Source: Marinifilaceae bacterium (GTDB lineage Bacteria; Bacteroidota; Bacteroidia; Bacteroidales; Marinifilaceae). From it: 64,000 nucleotides of DNA. Below the pieces are notes generated by a model. It saw nothing but the letters and a program-made list of their open reading frames with translations, searched no databases and had not been told where the DNA came from. A program made the translations under genes and the position numbers. Position 1 is the stretch's first letter. Each line of letters begins with the position of its first letter. Location of the stretch: the NCBI GenBank assembly GCA_016936255.1, contig JAFGYE010000052.1, forward strand, positions 62,001 through 126,000. The letters are read 5' to 3'. Of this stretch, positions 17,362 through 26,775 are shown piece after piece.

Positions 17362-18357
17362 ATGAACAAATCGTCAAAAATTGCCATAATTGGAGGTGGT
17401 AGCTGGGCTACAGCTATTGCAAAAATCCTTATGGAAAATATATCTGAGATCAACTGGTACATGCGTAATCCTGATACAATTGCCCAGTTCAAAGAATTAG
17501 GTCATAACCCACGCTACATTACCAGTGCCGAATTTGACATCGACAAAATCAATTTTTCTCATAATATTGATGAAATCGTAACAAATTCAGACATTATTAT
17601 TTTTGCAATACCATCCGCATTCTTAAAAAACGCACTTAAAAATCTTACGGTAAGCCTTGAAGATAAATTTGTTGTATCAGCAATTAAAGGTATTGTTCCC
17701 GATGAAAACATGATTATTGGTGAATTCTTTAATGAAAAATACAATGTGCCAATTGATAACATCGGAGTGATTTCAGGACCATGCCATGCGGAAGAAGTTG
17801 CATTGGAACGATTATCATACTTAACTATTGCCTCTCAGAATACTAAGAAAGCAAGAATTTTGGCTTTAAAAATGGAATGTGCCTATATCAAAACAACCAT
17901 TTCGGATGATATTTACGGAACTGAATATTCTGCTGTTCTAAAAAATGTTATTGCCATTGCTTCCGGTATTTGCCACGGACTTCGTTACGGTGATAATTTT
18001 CAAGCCGTGTTGATCTCAAACGCAATTCAAGAAATTAAACGTTTTGTAGATACGGTTCATCCCATCACAAGAGATATTAAAAGCTCAGCTTATTTAGGCG
18101 ATTTATTGGTTACCTGTTATTCTCAGTTTAGTAGAAACAGAACTTTTGGAACCATGATTGGGAAAGGATATTCTGTGAAATTTGCTCAGCTGGAGATGCA
18201 CATGATTGCCGAAGGATATTATGCCGTTAGTTGCATCAAGGAAATTAATGATAAATACAAGGTTCACATGCCAATCACCATGGCTGTATATAATATTTTG
18301 TACGAAAAAATATCTCCAGCTATGGAAATCAAATTATTAACAGAAGATTTACGTTAA
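17362..18357 (+). CDS. gpsA: NAD(P)+-dependent glycerol-3-phosphate dehydrogenase
   Basis: 331 residues. N-terminal Rossmann motif IIGGGSWATAIAK, the SAIKGI segment, the GPCHAEEVA block and the catalytic-Lys region LKNVIAIASGI all match GpsA. It reduces dihydroxyacetone phosphate to sn-glycerol-3-phosphate for phospholipid synthesis. One deviation is the Cys in GPCHAEE, where many bacterial GpsA have GPSFAxE; the Bacteroidota version commonly has GPCHAEE. Followed 226 bp on by pgi. Confidence 0.93.
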   Translation: MNKSSKIAIIGGGSWATAIAKILMENISEINWYMRNPDTIAQFKELGHNPRYITSAEFDIDKINFSHNIDEIVTNSDIIIFAIPSAFLKNALKNLTVSLEDKFVVSAIKGIVPDENMIIGEFFNEKYNVPIDNIGVISGPCHAEEVALERLSYLTIASQNTKKARILALKMECAYIKTTISDDIYGTEYSAVLKNVIAIASGICHGLRYGDNFQAVLISNAIQEIKRFVDTVHPITRDIKSSAYLGDLLVTCYSQFSRNRTFGTMIGKGYSVKFAQLEMHMIAEGYYAVSCIKEINDKYKVHMPITMAVYNILYEKISPAMEIKLLTEDLR

Positions 18358-18468
18358 AAATATATTTGTATTGTAAATTTGTCTTTTAATGAACTTTTCA
18401 TTTTACAAAAGGAAAAATACATATTGCATGAATGCAGAATAAAAGAGATCGAAAAAGCATTCATCAAT

Positions 18469-18476
18469 TATATTTG
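18469..18476 (+). promoter_or_regulatory. Candidate -7 box upstream of pgi
   Basis: TATATTTG, about 110 bp before the pgi ATG, in an AT-rich gap. No TTTG at the right distance upstream, so support is limited. Confidence 0.35.
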
Positions 18477-18583
18477 TTTGAAATACATTTAATTAATTAT
18501 ACACATTAAACCCATTTCTGTCTTTCGCTCTGAGGGGGTATCGGTTCTGACAGATCTGGATTTTACAACTTAATTTGAAAATA

Positions 18584-19924
18584 ATGGAACACATCAAGTT
18601 GAGCTTTGAAAAATCTTTAAACTTCCTAAGTAAGGATGAGATTTTCAAATTTAAAGAAGAGAGTCAAAAACATTTAACTGCTCTTCGGGAAGGAACCGGT
18701 AAGGGAAATGATTTTGTTGGTTGGGTAGATTTACCTTCTCATATTACTGAAGAAGAGCTAAATGATATCGAAGCAACCGCTTTGTCTTTGAAAGATAAAG
18801 TAGAAGTACTTGTGGTTATTGGTATCGGAGGATCGTATCTGGGTGCAAAAGCTGTTAACGACGCTTTGGCTCATAGTTTCGATCAACTGAATATCGATAA
18901 TGAAAACCCACTTGTATTGTATGCCGGACAAAACATCAGCGAGGATTATCTGTTCGAGTTAATGGATATTTTAAAAGACCTTGAATTTGGTATTTGTGTA
19001 ATCTCTAAATCGGGAACAACTACCGAACCTGCTATTGCCTTTCGTCTGTTAAAAGAACTATTGGAAGAAAATGTAGGCAAAGAAGAAGCTCGTGAAAGAA
19101 TTATTGCTATTACAGATGCATCAAAAGGGGCTCTTAGAACCCTTGCAGTTCAGGAAGGCTACAAAACATTTGTAATTCCTGATGATGTTGGTGGTAGATT
19201 CTCAGTTTTAACTCCTGTAGGACTGCTTCCTATTGCGGTTGCTGGTCACGACATCAAAGAATTGGTAAAAGGGGCTAAATCGATGCAGGAATATTCAACA
19301 ACAACTGTTTTCGAAGAAAATCCTGCATTACTATACGCTGCGGCCAGAAATGCTCTTTATGCAAAAGGCAAGGGAATTGAAATTTTAGCCAATTACAATC
19401 CTAAATTGCACAATGTTGCCGAATGGTGGAAGCAGCTTTACGGTGAAAGCGAAGGAAAAGAAAACAAAGGTATTTTCCCGGCCAGTGTTGATTTCACGAG
19501 TGATTTACATTCAATGGGACAATACATTCAGGAAGGACAACGTAACATTTTCGAAACTGTAATTTCAATTGCGAAACCCAACCATACCGTAATTATTCCT
19601 GAAGACAAAGACAATCTTGACGGTTTGAACTTTTTGGCTGGAAGACGCATTGATGCGGTAAATAAAATGGCCGAATTAGGAACCCAATTGGCTCATGTTG
19701 ATGGTGGTGTTCCAAATCTAAGAATTGAAATGCCTCAGCTGAATGAATTCTATTTGGGTGAATTGCTTTATTTCTTTGAAATTGCCTGCGGTGTTAGCGG
19801 TTACATTTTAGATGTAAACCCATTTGACCAGCCAGGTGTTGAAGCATACAAAAGCAACATGTTTGCTTTGCTTGAAAAACCCGGTTTCGAAGAAGAAACA
19901 AAAAAAATAAAAGAGAAGTTGTAA
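18584..19924 (+). CDS. pgi: Glucose-6-phosphate isomerase
   Basis: 446 residues from the ATG at 18584; the in-frame TTG 9 bp upstream is less likely. The short (~445-450 residue) form is that of Firmicutes and Bacteroidota. SIS-domain motifs [22 protein letters not shown] and [15 protein letters not shown] are all present, with the conserved Glu in YGESEGK and the C-terminal catalytic Lys region QPGVEAYK. It interconverts glucose-6-phosphate and fructose-6-phosphate in glycolysis. Ends at a strong terminator. Confidence 0.95.
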   Translation: MEHIKLSFEKSLNFLSKDEIFKFKEESQKHLTALREGTGKGNDFVGWVDLPSHITEEELNDIEATALSLKDKVEVLVVIGIGGSYLGAKAVNDALAHSFDQLNIDNENPLVLYAGQNISEDYLFELMDILKDLEFGICVISKSGTTTEPAIAFRLLKELLEENVGKEEARERIIAITDASKGALRTLAVQEGYKTFVIPDDVGGRFSVLTPVGLLPIAVAGHDIKELVKGAKSMQEYSTTTVFEENPALLYAAARNALYAKGKGIEILANYNPKLHNVAEWWKQLYGESEGKENKGIFPASVDFTSDLHSMGQYIQEGQRNIFETVISIAKPNHTVIIPEDKDNLDGLNFLAGRRIDAVNKMAELGTQLAHVDGGVPNLRIEMPQLNEFYLGELLYFFEIACGVSGYILDVNPFDQPGVEAYKSNMFALLEKPGFEEETKKIKEKL

Positions 19925-19946
19925 TTTCAATACAATACCAAGTAAA

Positions 19947-19974
19947 AGATCAGCTTTAAAGCTGGTCTTTTTTT
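19947..19974 (+). terminator. Intrinsic terminator after pgi
   Basis: AGATCAGCTTT pairs with AAAGCTGGTCT (one G-T pair), followed by a run of T to 19974. The hairpin overlaps the 3' end of the convergent small membrane-protein gene. Confidence 0.88.
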
Positions 19975-20261
19975 ATGCCTTTTAGCAGAAGCTCTTTTTC
20001 CGGCCGTTTTTTCGCACTGAATCGAATTCGTATTTTTTTCCCGGTAAACTGTCCTAAAAAGAAGGCACTCACCATAATTGGATAGGTGTACAGCTGAAAG
20101 CCCAAACCGAACAAATGCCGGAACAGGATTACAAATGGAATGGGTGCATGAATGCATACAAACCACATGATTGAGAATTTTTTATACCCTTGCCTGATGA
20201 AACCAAAAGGAATATTTAAGCCAAATGTTGAAAGAGCAGCTAATAGCAAATGAATTTCCAT
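19956..20261 (-). CDS. Small membrane protein, unknown function
   Basis: 101 residues from the ATG at 20261 (a GTG two codons upstream is also possible). Three hydrophobic segments (HLLLAALSTFGLNIPFG, IMWFVCIHAPIPFVILF, YPIMVSAFFLGQF) and a basic C-terminal tail with many Lys suggest an inner-membrane protein with its tail in the cytoplasm. No known family recognised. Its 3' end runs through the pgi terminator. Probably co-transcribed with the coiled-coil gene behind it (39-bp gap). Confidence 0.55.
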   Translation of the reverse strand: MEIHLLLAALSTFGLNIPFGFIRQGYKKFSIMWFVCIHAPIPFVILFRHLFGLGFQLYTYPIMVSAFFLGQFTGKKIRIRFSAKKRPEKELLLKGIKKDQL

Positions 20262-20300
20262 ATGCACGAATATATTAAGAATATCTGAATTCTTTTACTT

Positions 20301-21026
20301 TTAGTCATTTTCAACATGCTCTTGTTTTGAAGAATCCCCCAATACTGCTTCCGGTTTTCTGATGTGCTTTAACAAGTTGCAGAACTTATATTCGCCGGCT
20401 TTGTCCTGATCCAGGCGCATCACCAATTTTCCGATATCGGCAATTTCCAGAATATAATTCCATAACATCTGATATTGGGTATGATTCTGAATTACCAATT
20501 GTTTTCTCCGGCTTAGCATTTCTGTTTTCAGCAAATTCATTTCAGCCATTTTTTTCGTTAATTCCTGAAGTTCCTCCCCCAATTCTATTTTGTATCCTTT
20601 TATTTGAAGAGCCGGCAAATTGACCAAGATATTTTGTTCCACCTCTTTTATTCTCATTAAACTCCCCTCTACATTTTTCCTTTTTAAGTCTTGTTTTGCT
20701 TCCCTTATTCCAAAATCACCGGCATGTACATTTAACTGTCCCGATGCACGCCGAACGTAGGCATCAATCCGATCCAGAATATACATGATCTCCCCCATAA
20801 CATGATAACGTACACTGGTTAGTTTCGATTTTTCGGCGCTTATTGTTTGTGCAGGAGTAAGATTCTGCGTTCTCAAAATCTGAGTCTGCACATTAGCCCT
20901 GTAAGCATCGTTAAACTCCGAAGAGAAAGAAGCAAAATATTGCCGGTCACGATTCATCAATTGCAGAAGAAGATCTGCCACAACCGGAAGCTCTTCCAAA
21001 CGAAACTTATTATACATTTTCCCCAT
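20301..21026 (-). CDS. Conserved Bacteroidota protein, predicted helical, unknown function
   Basis: 241 residues, no signal peptide and no membrane segments. It starts NKFRLEELPVVADLLLQL and is mostly long amphipathic helices rich in Glu, Lys and Gln (coiled-coil-like around residues 105-185). I have a loose memory of similar ~220-residue hypothetical proteins in Bacteroidota, with the same YNxFRLEELPVV opening, but know no function. An internal ATG three codons in is an alternative start. Confidence 0.6.
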   Translation of the reverse strand: MGKMYNKFRLEELPVVADLLLQLMNRDRQYFASFSSEFNDAYRANVQTQILRTQNLTPAQTISAEKSKLTSVRYHVMGEIMYILDRIDAYVRRASGQLNVHAGDFGIREAKQDLKRKNVEGSLMRIKEVEQNILVNLPALQIKGYKIELGEELQELTKKMAEMNLLKTEMLSRRKQLVIQNHTQYQMLWNYILEIADIGKLVMRLDQDKAGEYKFCNLLKHIRKPEAVLGDSSKQEHVEND

Positions 21027-21509
21027 GTTGGTATTGATTTTATTTCCTATTTAAACATTCACAGTTCTTTTGTTTATTTTTTTAATTGCCATCTCTGTTA
21101 TTTGCTTTCCCCGGAACAACTTTCTCTCTCATATCTAATAATTTATCCTTACAATTTACTAATATTAATAACATAATTCTTGCAATTTTATTCATAAGTT
21201 ATAATTTCTATTTCAAATCTCATATTATTCTTTTCTTATTCATTAGAATCTTATTCATATCGAATACTTCTTTCCTTCAATTTGCAGCATTTGCTAAACC
21301 AGATCTTCAATTATTGGATCTCTGTCCTAAATTAATTTGTTCTGTTTCAGAATACCGGCACTTTCTTTTACAAATAATGAAAAGCCCGGTCACTACATAC
21401 CAAACATGCATTCATCTTAGTAATCAGAGTGAAATAATATATGATTTATGACCTGTTCCGGATTGCCGAAATTCGATACATTTGTATACGGATAAAATAT
21501 TTTAAGACA
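21027..21509. other. AT-rich spacer without recognisable genes
   Basis: About 480 bp between divergent genes. The top strand is pyrimidine-rich near 21060-21140. A -7-like TACATTTG is at 21477-21484, 26 bp before the transporter ATG, with no good -33 box. No RNA gene or repeat was seen. Confidence 0.5.
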
Positions 21510-22412
21510 ATGGTGCTAAGTAGTAAATTTAAGGGAAGTGGATTGGCTTTATTGGCCACTATCAGTTTTTCAAACATATATATTTTTAGCAAACTGGCGA
21601 TGAAAGATGTTAACCTGTCCTCGTTTGGGGTGCTGTGGTTTGCCTTTGCCCTGCTATACAATTACCTGTACTACTATTTTTTTACAGACAGAAAAAAACT
21701 AAGCTCCTTACCTACAAAATCGAAATTCATTTTATTCCTAATCGGATGCTCCGAAGTCATATCAATGTGTGCTTTCTTTCTCTCGATAAAACTGACCGAA
21801 AATCCCGCAGTAGTTTCATTTCTTGCAAATACCAGTCCCATATTTGTAATTTTCATCGGATTTATTTTTTTGAAAATTAGATATAATTTACTGGCTGTAA
21901 TCGGTATTGCTGTTACTCTTGGTGGCGTTGTTCTAATTAATTACAACAACACTGTTTCTGATTTGGGGAGTTTTGTTACGCCAGCAAGCCTTGCCGCGCT
22001 TATTTTTGCACTATTCTATGGAATAAGTCTGGTGCTTGCCCGATCGGAAATTAACACAATTCCCTCTACGATGATTACGGTATGCCGCTCGCTGTTTTTA
22101 TTTCTGGGATTTGGATTGTATAATCTCTTTATTTTTGAAGTACCACACTACACGGCCGACTCCCTGCTTTACATCAGTATCGGATCCATTTTTGGACCAT
22201 TTTTAGGTGTAACCCTTACCTTTGCCTCCTTAAAATTTGTCGACGCGTCAATAACCACCTTAATTTGTACATCAAGAAGTTTCTTTATTGTTTTAGGAGC
22301 TTTTATTTTTATGAATATTTTGCCTGATAACAATCAGTTACTGGGTGGCATTTGTATCATTTTAGGGATCGTACTCATCACCATTGGAGACATCCGAACA
22401 AAATCGTATTAA
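21510..22412 (+). CDS. EamA/DMT-family transporter
   Basis: 300 residues from the ATG at 21510; an upstream in-frame start at 21441 would lie before the -7 box. Ten hydrophobic segments in two five-segment halves, with FLANTSPIFVIFIGFIFLK in half one and the related TTLICTSRSFFIVLGAFIF in half two, as in EamA drug/metabolite transporters. Inner membrane; likely exporter or importer of small metabolites, substrate unknown. Its last 4 bp overlap the end of the convergent histidine-kinase gene. Confidence 0.82.
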   Translation: MVLSSKFKGSGLALLATISFSNIYIFSKLAMKDVNLSSFGVLWFAFALLYNYLYYYFFTDRKKLSSLPTKSKFILFLIGCSEVISMCAFFLSIKLTENPAVVSFLANTSPIFVIFIGFIFLKIRYNLLAVIGIAVTLGGVVLINYNNTVSDLGSFVTPASLAALIFALFYGISLVLARSEINTIPSTMITVCRSLFLFLGFGLYNLFIFEVPHYTADSLLYISIGSIFGPFLGVTLTFASLKFVDASITTLICTSRSFFIVLGAFIFMNILPDNNQLLGGICIILGIVLITIGDIRTKSY

Positions 22413-24910
22413 TTCAGAACTCTTTTTACTTCGGTTAAAAAATCATTTTTAGTAATTGGCATTGTGATATAGCCATGACATCCTGCATCAACATAACGTT
22501 CTTTCTCCCCTTTTACAGCATAAGCCGTCTGAGCGATTACTTTTATATCCTGACTCCTGTTTTTTATTAAAGCCAGGCAATCTATTGTTGATTTACTCTG
22601 AATGTTCATATCCAGAATAAGTAAATCCGGCACTGTTTTATTCAACATGTCTATCATGATATTCTCATTTGAAGCATGAGAAACAGTAACGTCTTCATCC
22701 TCAAATAATTTTTGCAGGTAAAGAAATGAATTGTAATCCTCCTCTGCAATTAATACCGATTTTTTACTTAGTGACTCCTTGCGTGTTACAATTTGCACAT
22801 CCTCAACACCAATCGTTTCGTTTTTAGAATATGGTAGTGTAAAATAAAAAGTACTTCCTTTCCCGACTTCCGATTCAAACCAAATTTCACCCCCCAGAAG
22901 CTCAATAAGTCCTCTTGATATGCTTAAACCTAATCCTGTTCCATCAGTAAAATGTTCTTCATCTCCTTGTCTGAAACGCTCAAAAATGATATCATGCCTA
23001 TTTTTAGGTATTCCGCAGCCTTCATCTTTCACATATACTTCAATTACTGTATGTGCCAAATATTCCCTAAAACTATATCCAACTTCCACCTTACCCACTT
23101 CTGAAAATTTGATTGCATTATTAAGCAAATTATCCAGAATTTGATGAAACCGATTAGCATCTGTGAAAACAGATAGTCTTTCATACTCTTCAGGTAAATT
23201 CAAAACCAACTCGATATTGGGCTTACTTTCCAACAACACTCCCCTTTTAACCACCTCTATACTGCTTACAAATAATTCGTGCAAATTGGTTTCCACTTTA
23301 TGCACCGCCACCTGATCCAATTCCAATTTGGAAATATCAACAATATCATCAATAAGCTGCAGGAGTCTATTCCCTGAATTTTGAATGATATTTATGTACT
23401 GAGATTTTTCAACATCATCCAATTCTGAATCAACAAGCAATTCAGAAAACCCCATAATTGCATTCATGGGAGTACGTATCTCGTGACTCATATTGGCGAG
23501 AAAAATTGATTTCAACTTATCACTTTCCTCAGCCTTTTCTTTCGCCTTCAATAGTTCTCTTTCAGCTAACTTTATATCTGTAATATCTCTTGAAACACCA
23601 AGAACTCCCAGTAAATTTCCCTCAACATCATACATTGGAGTTTTAATCGTCTCAGTTAGAATTCTATTTCCAGTACTGGCAGAAACGGCCCAATTGGTAA
23701 AACGAACACTCTTTTTGCTATTTAAAACCTCCAAATCTTTTTCCAAATAAAAATCAGCGATCTCCCGCGGATAAAAATCATAGTCTGATTTGCCAATAAG
23801 AGCATCTTTCTTTAAACCATTAAATTTTTCGAAGTTTCGGTTACAAGACAGATAAACTCCATTGAGATCCTTTAACCAAATCATTTCAGGCACAGTTTCT
23901 ATCAGTATTTTTAGATGAGCTCTTTCATTTTCAACCAACGCCATGGTATTTTTACGCAAAGAAATATCGCGGACCATGGCCCAAAATCCCTTGGGTTTGC
24001 CTGTTTCGTCCTTCAACAAATAGATACGCAGTTCAACAGGAATCAAACTTCCATCTTTTCTTATACACTCCTTTTCATATACTCTGGAACTTCCGGATAC
24101 GAGAACCTCTTCTTCCATTATTTTCTGATCAAATTCAAGCCATTTTAAGGGGGTTAAATCATGACAATTCATATGCAGCAACTCGTCAGAGGAGTAACCA
24201 AGCATTTCCCGGTATGCTGTGTTAAATTCGATCACATTTGCATCCATATCCAAAACAACAAATGCATCGTTCATACTTTCGTACAAACGCGAATATTTTT
24301 CCTCTGTTCTACTTAATGCGATTTCATTAGCCCTGTTTTGCAACTGTCTGTTCATGAATAACCCCAACAACATATTTCCAAATGGATAAATCGTTAACAA
24401 AGGCCAGAAAATTTGCAGCAGAGTTGGCATGACTTTTTCTGAAGGCAAAAATACAGAGCAACTGATCATCGCCAAATGAACGGCAACTCCTAAAAGTAAA
24501 TATTTCAACCAATAAGATTTTACGCCTATTTTAGTCCATATCTGTTTCCATAAAACACCTATTAAACCAGAACTGATTATTACCGCAATTCCCATAAACA
24601 TTCCTTCTCCGCCTAAAATAAAACGATAAGTACCCGCAATTAGAATTGCAATAATAGTAGGAATTGCACCAAAAAATAACCCGGAAATAGAAAGGATAAC
24701 TGAACGTGTATCAAAAACGACTCCAAGCGCCATTTCCCACGAAGAAAGCATAAGAACAACACATATAGCGCCTACAATTCCTCCTGCCAATAATTGCTCC
24801 CATATGGACTTAACACCAGTTCTTCTCACCCACAAATAATCATACAACATACTAAACGAAAGCAATATTGCAGTATTCTGTATCAAACTTAAAAACATGG
24901 AATTATTCAT
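22409..24910 (-). CDS. Hybrid sensor histidine kinase: 5TM-LYT, two PAS, HisKA, HATPase, receiver
   Basis: 833 residues from the ATG at 24910; a TTG 24 bp upstream is possible. The N-terminal ~190 residues carry six hydrophobic stretches and the FDTRSVILSISGLFFGAIPT block of LytS-type 5TM sensors. Two PAS domains follow, then HisKA with SHEIRTP (phosphorylated His476), HATPase motifs (DEGCGIP, GTGLGLSIS) and a C-terminal receiver. In the receiver, Asp767 (LILDMNI) and Thr795 are kept, and an acidic pair EED is present, but Met817 stands where receivers have the invariant Lys (YITMPI instead of Y-x-x-KP). Input signal unknown; LytS-type sensors respond to cell-wall or metabolite cues. No partner regulator lies adjacent. 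Confidence 0.87.
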   Translation of the reverse strand: MNNSMFLSLIQNTAILLSFSMLYDYLWVRRTGVKSIWEQLLAGGIVGAICVVLMLSSWEMALGVVFDTRSVILSISGLFFGAIPTIIAILIAGTYRFILGGEGMFMGIAVIISSGLIGVLWKQIWTKIGVKSYWLKYLLLGVAVHLAMISCSVFLPSEKVMPTLLQIFWPLLTIYPFGNMLLGLFMNRQLQNRANEIALSRTEEKYSRLYESMNDAFVVLDMDANVIEFNTAYREMLGYSSDELLHMNCHDLTPLKWLEFDQKIMEEEVLVSGSSRVYEKECIRKDGSLIPVELRIYLLKDETGKPKGFWAMVRDISLRKNTMALVENERAHLKILIETVPEMIWLKDLNGVYLSCNRNFEKFNGLKKDALIGKSDYDFYPREIADFYLEKDLEVLNSKKSVRFTNWAVSASTGNRILTETIKTPMYDVEGNLLGVLGVSRDITDIKLAERELLKAKEKAEESDKLKSIFLANMSHEIRTPMNAIMGFSELLVDSELDDVEKSQYINIIQNSGNRLLQLIDDIVDISKLELDQVAVHKVETNLHELFVSSIEVVKRGVLLESKPNIELVLNLPEEYERLSVFTDANRFHQILDNLLNNAIKFSEVGKVEVGYSFREYLAHTVIEVYVKDEGCGIPKNRHDIIFERFRQGDEEHFTDGTGLGLSISRGLIELLGGEIWFESEVGKGSTFYFTLPYSKNETIGVEDVQIVTRKESLSKKSVLIAEEDYNSFLYLQKLFEDEDVTVSHASNENIMIDMLNKTVPDLLILDMNIQSKSTIDCLALIKNRSQDIKVIAQTAYAVKGEKERYVDAGCHGYITMPITKNDFLTEVKRVLN

Positions 24911-25068
24911 AAATAAAGTAGTAGTAATTTCCAATTACAATAATAGTCAACATAAGAGTGCTTATCTCTTATTTATAAACAATGTATACATCATTTCATA
25001 AATAAAGTTGTATTTTCCTACATCTTTTAGAACAATAAAACTCAATATTGTTGATCGATACGAAACAA

Positions 25069-25095
25069 AAAAGAGCAGACAAAACCTGCTCTTTT
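25069..25095 (-). terminator. Intrinsic terminator after the cDPG synthase gene
   Basis: On the minus strand AAAAGAGCAG and CTGCTCTTTT form a 10-bp stem with a 7-nt loop, followed by T-rich DNA. It lies 28 bp beyond the stop at 25123. Confidence 0.82.
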
Positions 25096-25122
25096 ACAAA
25101 AAAAATAAAATCAATTCTCTAT

Positions 25123-26475
25123 TTAAGCCATTTCCTTATTCAGATGAAACTTCTCAGTAAATTGATTTATTACATGAGATAATTTTGGACACCCAATTTC
25201 TTCTAAATCATAATAAACCCGGGTAGTTGGTTTTTTAATATTGATAATTCTATTTAAATCTATTGGTGTTCCAATAATAACAGAATCGCAATCACTGCTA
25301 TTAATAGTTGTTTCCAAGTCTTTAAGTTGTTGGTCTGAGTAACCCATAGCGGGTAAAATATTGCCAATATTTGGATAAATTTCGTAGGTTTCTTTCAACT
25401 TACCTACAAGATAGGGTCGGGCATCAATTTCTTCGGCGGCGCCAAATTTGCGGGCCGCAATTGTACCTGCACCAATCTTCATTTCACCATGAGTTAAAGT
25501 TGGTCCATCTTCTACTATTAAAACACGTTTACCGCGAATCAATTCAGGATGATCAACGGAGATTGGTGAAGCACCATCAATTACAATTGCGTTTGGATTT
25601 GCCAATGCAATATTTTCCCGGACTGTTTGAATTCCTTCCGGAGCTGCTGAATCCATTTTATTAATAACAACAACATCAGCCAACCGGAGATTAACTTCTC
25701 CCGGATAGTAATTCATTTCAGCTCCCGGACGATGAGGATCTGCCACTGTAATTGTTAAATCTGGTTTGTAAAAAGAGAAACCATTATTACCACCATCCCA
25801 TAAAATAACATCACATCCATCCGGATCTTCCTCAGCAGCACGAACTATCGCCTCATAATCAACACCGGCGTAAATTATATTCCCACGAGTAACATGTGGT
25901 TCATATTCCTCCATTTCCTCAACAGTACAATTGTGTTTTTTCAAGTCTTCTAGAGTTGCAAAACGCTGTACTTTTTGAGCAACCAAATCCCCATAAGGCA
26001 TTGGATGACGTATTGCAATCACCTTTAATCCTTTATCCATTAATTCTTCAATAACCTTTCTCGATGTTTGTGATTTACCACAACCAGTTCTTGTTGCTAC
26101 GACCGCAATAGTAGGCTTATGGCTTTTTATCATAGTATCACCAGGTCCTAACAGTTTAAAGTTAGAACCGGCAGCATTAACAATCGCACTAACATTCATT
26201 ACTTTTTTATACGGAACATCCGAATAAGAAAAAACACAATCATCTACACAATGTTCTTTAATCAATTTAACCAAATCCTCTTCTGCATAAATTGGAATTC
26301 CCGTAGGATATAATGATCCGGCCAATTCTGCAGGATATTTTCTCCCATCAATATCAGGAATCTGAGCTGCAGTAAATGCAACTACATTGTACTCTGAGTT
26401 GTCTCTAAAGTAAGTGTTGAAATTGTGAAAATCACGACCTGCAGCACCAATAATAATGACATTCTTTTTAGCCAT
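25123..26475 (-). CDS. Cyclic 2,3-diphosphoglycerate synthase-like NTPase
   Basis: 450 residues. An N-terminal Rossmann-like domain (KKNVIIIGAAGRDFHNFN) is followed by a P-loop at about residues 128-136 (TRTGCGKSQTS), then WDGGNNGFSFYKPDLTITVADPHRPG and VVINKMDSA, the latter like the NKxD guanine-binding motif. This matches the cyclic-2,3-diphosphoglycerate synthetase family first described in methanogens, where it forms cDPG from 2,3-diphosphoglycerate with ATP. Bacterial members are annotated by similarity and their function is unproven. It stands alone between a terminator and a 300-bp spacer; no 2-phosphoglycerate kinase lies in view. Confidence 0.78.
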   Translation of the reverse strand: MAKKNVIIIGAAGRDFHNFNTYFRDNSEYNVVAFTAAQIPDIDGRKYPAELAGSLYPTGIPIYAEEDLVKLIKEHCVDDCVFSYSDVPYKKVMNVSAIVNAAGSNFKLLGPGDTMIKSHKPTIAVVATRTGCGKSQTSRKVIEELMDKGLKVIAIRHPMPYGDLVAQKVQRFATLEDLKKHNCTVEEMEEYEPHVTRGNIIYAGVDYEAIVRAAEEDPDGCDVILWDGGNNGFSFYKPDLTITVADPHRPGAEMNYYPGEVNLRLADVVVINKMDSAAPEGIQTVRENIALANPNAIVIDGASPISVDHPELIRGKRVLIVEDGPTLTHGEMKIGAGTIAARKFGAAEEIDARPYLVGKLKETYEIYPNIGNILPAMGYSDQQLKDLETTINSSDCDSVIIGTPIDLNRIINIKKPTTRVYYDLEEIGCPKLSHVINQFTEKFHLNKEMA

Positions 26476-26775
26476 AACTTCTGTTTCTTAAGTTAAAATT
26501 AGTATTAGGTATGAACACTTAAAATTAAAACTTTAAAGGAGTTTTTCTAATTTTAACAACTTTAAGTTGTACATTCTGAGCCTGTTGCTTAACACGAACA
26601 AAAAAATTGACTTTGTCGCGAAACTGTTATAACTTATTTAGTTTTTCCTTTGTTTGAAAAATATTTAAACTTACATTGATCAATACCAAGCCACCTATCC
26701 AGGCAAAAAGAAAATGCGAAATTGAATCGAAATTATCATTTATTGCTTATTTTCGGGAAACAAGACTGATGAAAC
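26476..26775. promoter_or_regulatory. 300-bp divergent spacer with a 15-bp inverted repeat
   Basis: Between the cDPG synthase-like gene (minus) and acpH (plus). A perfect inverted repeat ACAACTT-T-AAGTTGT lies at 26556-26570, 81 bp upstream of the synthase ATG, suggestive of an operator. No strong -33/-7 pair was found on either strand. Confidence 0.35.

Noticed and set aside
19927-20166. Second minus-strand frame overlapping the small membrane protein
   Set aside because: It lacks membrane-segment pattern and is in a shifted frame; only one of the two can be real and the other has clear hydrophobic segments.
21086-21451. 121-codon open frame in the 21-kb spacer
   Set aside because: Composition follows the pyrimidine-rich strand and no family features are present.
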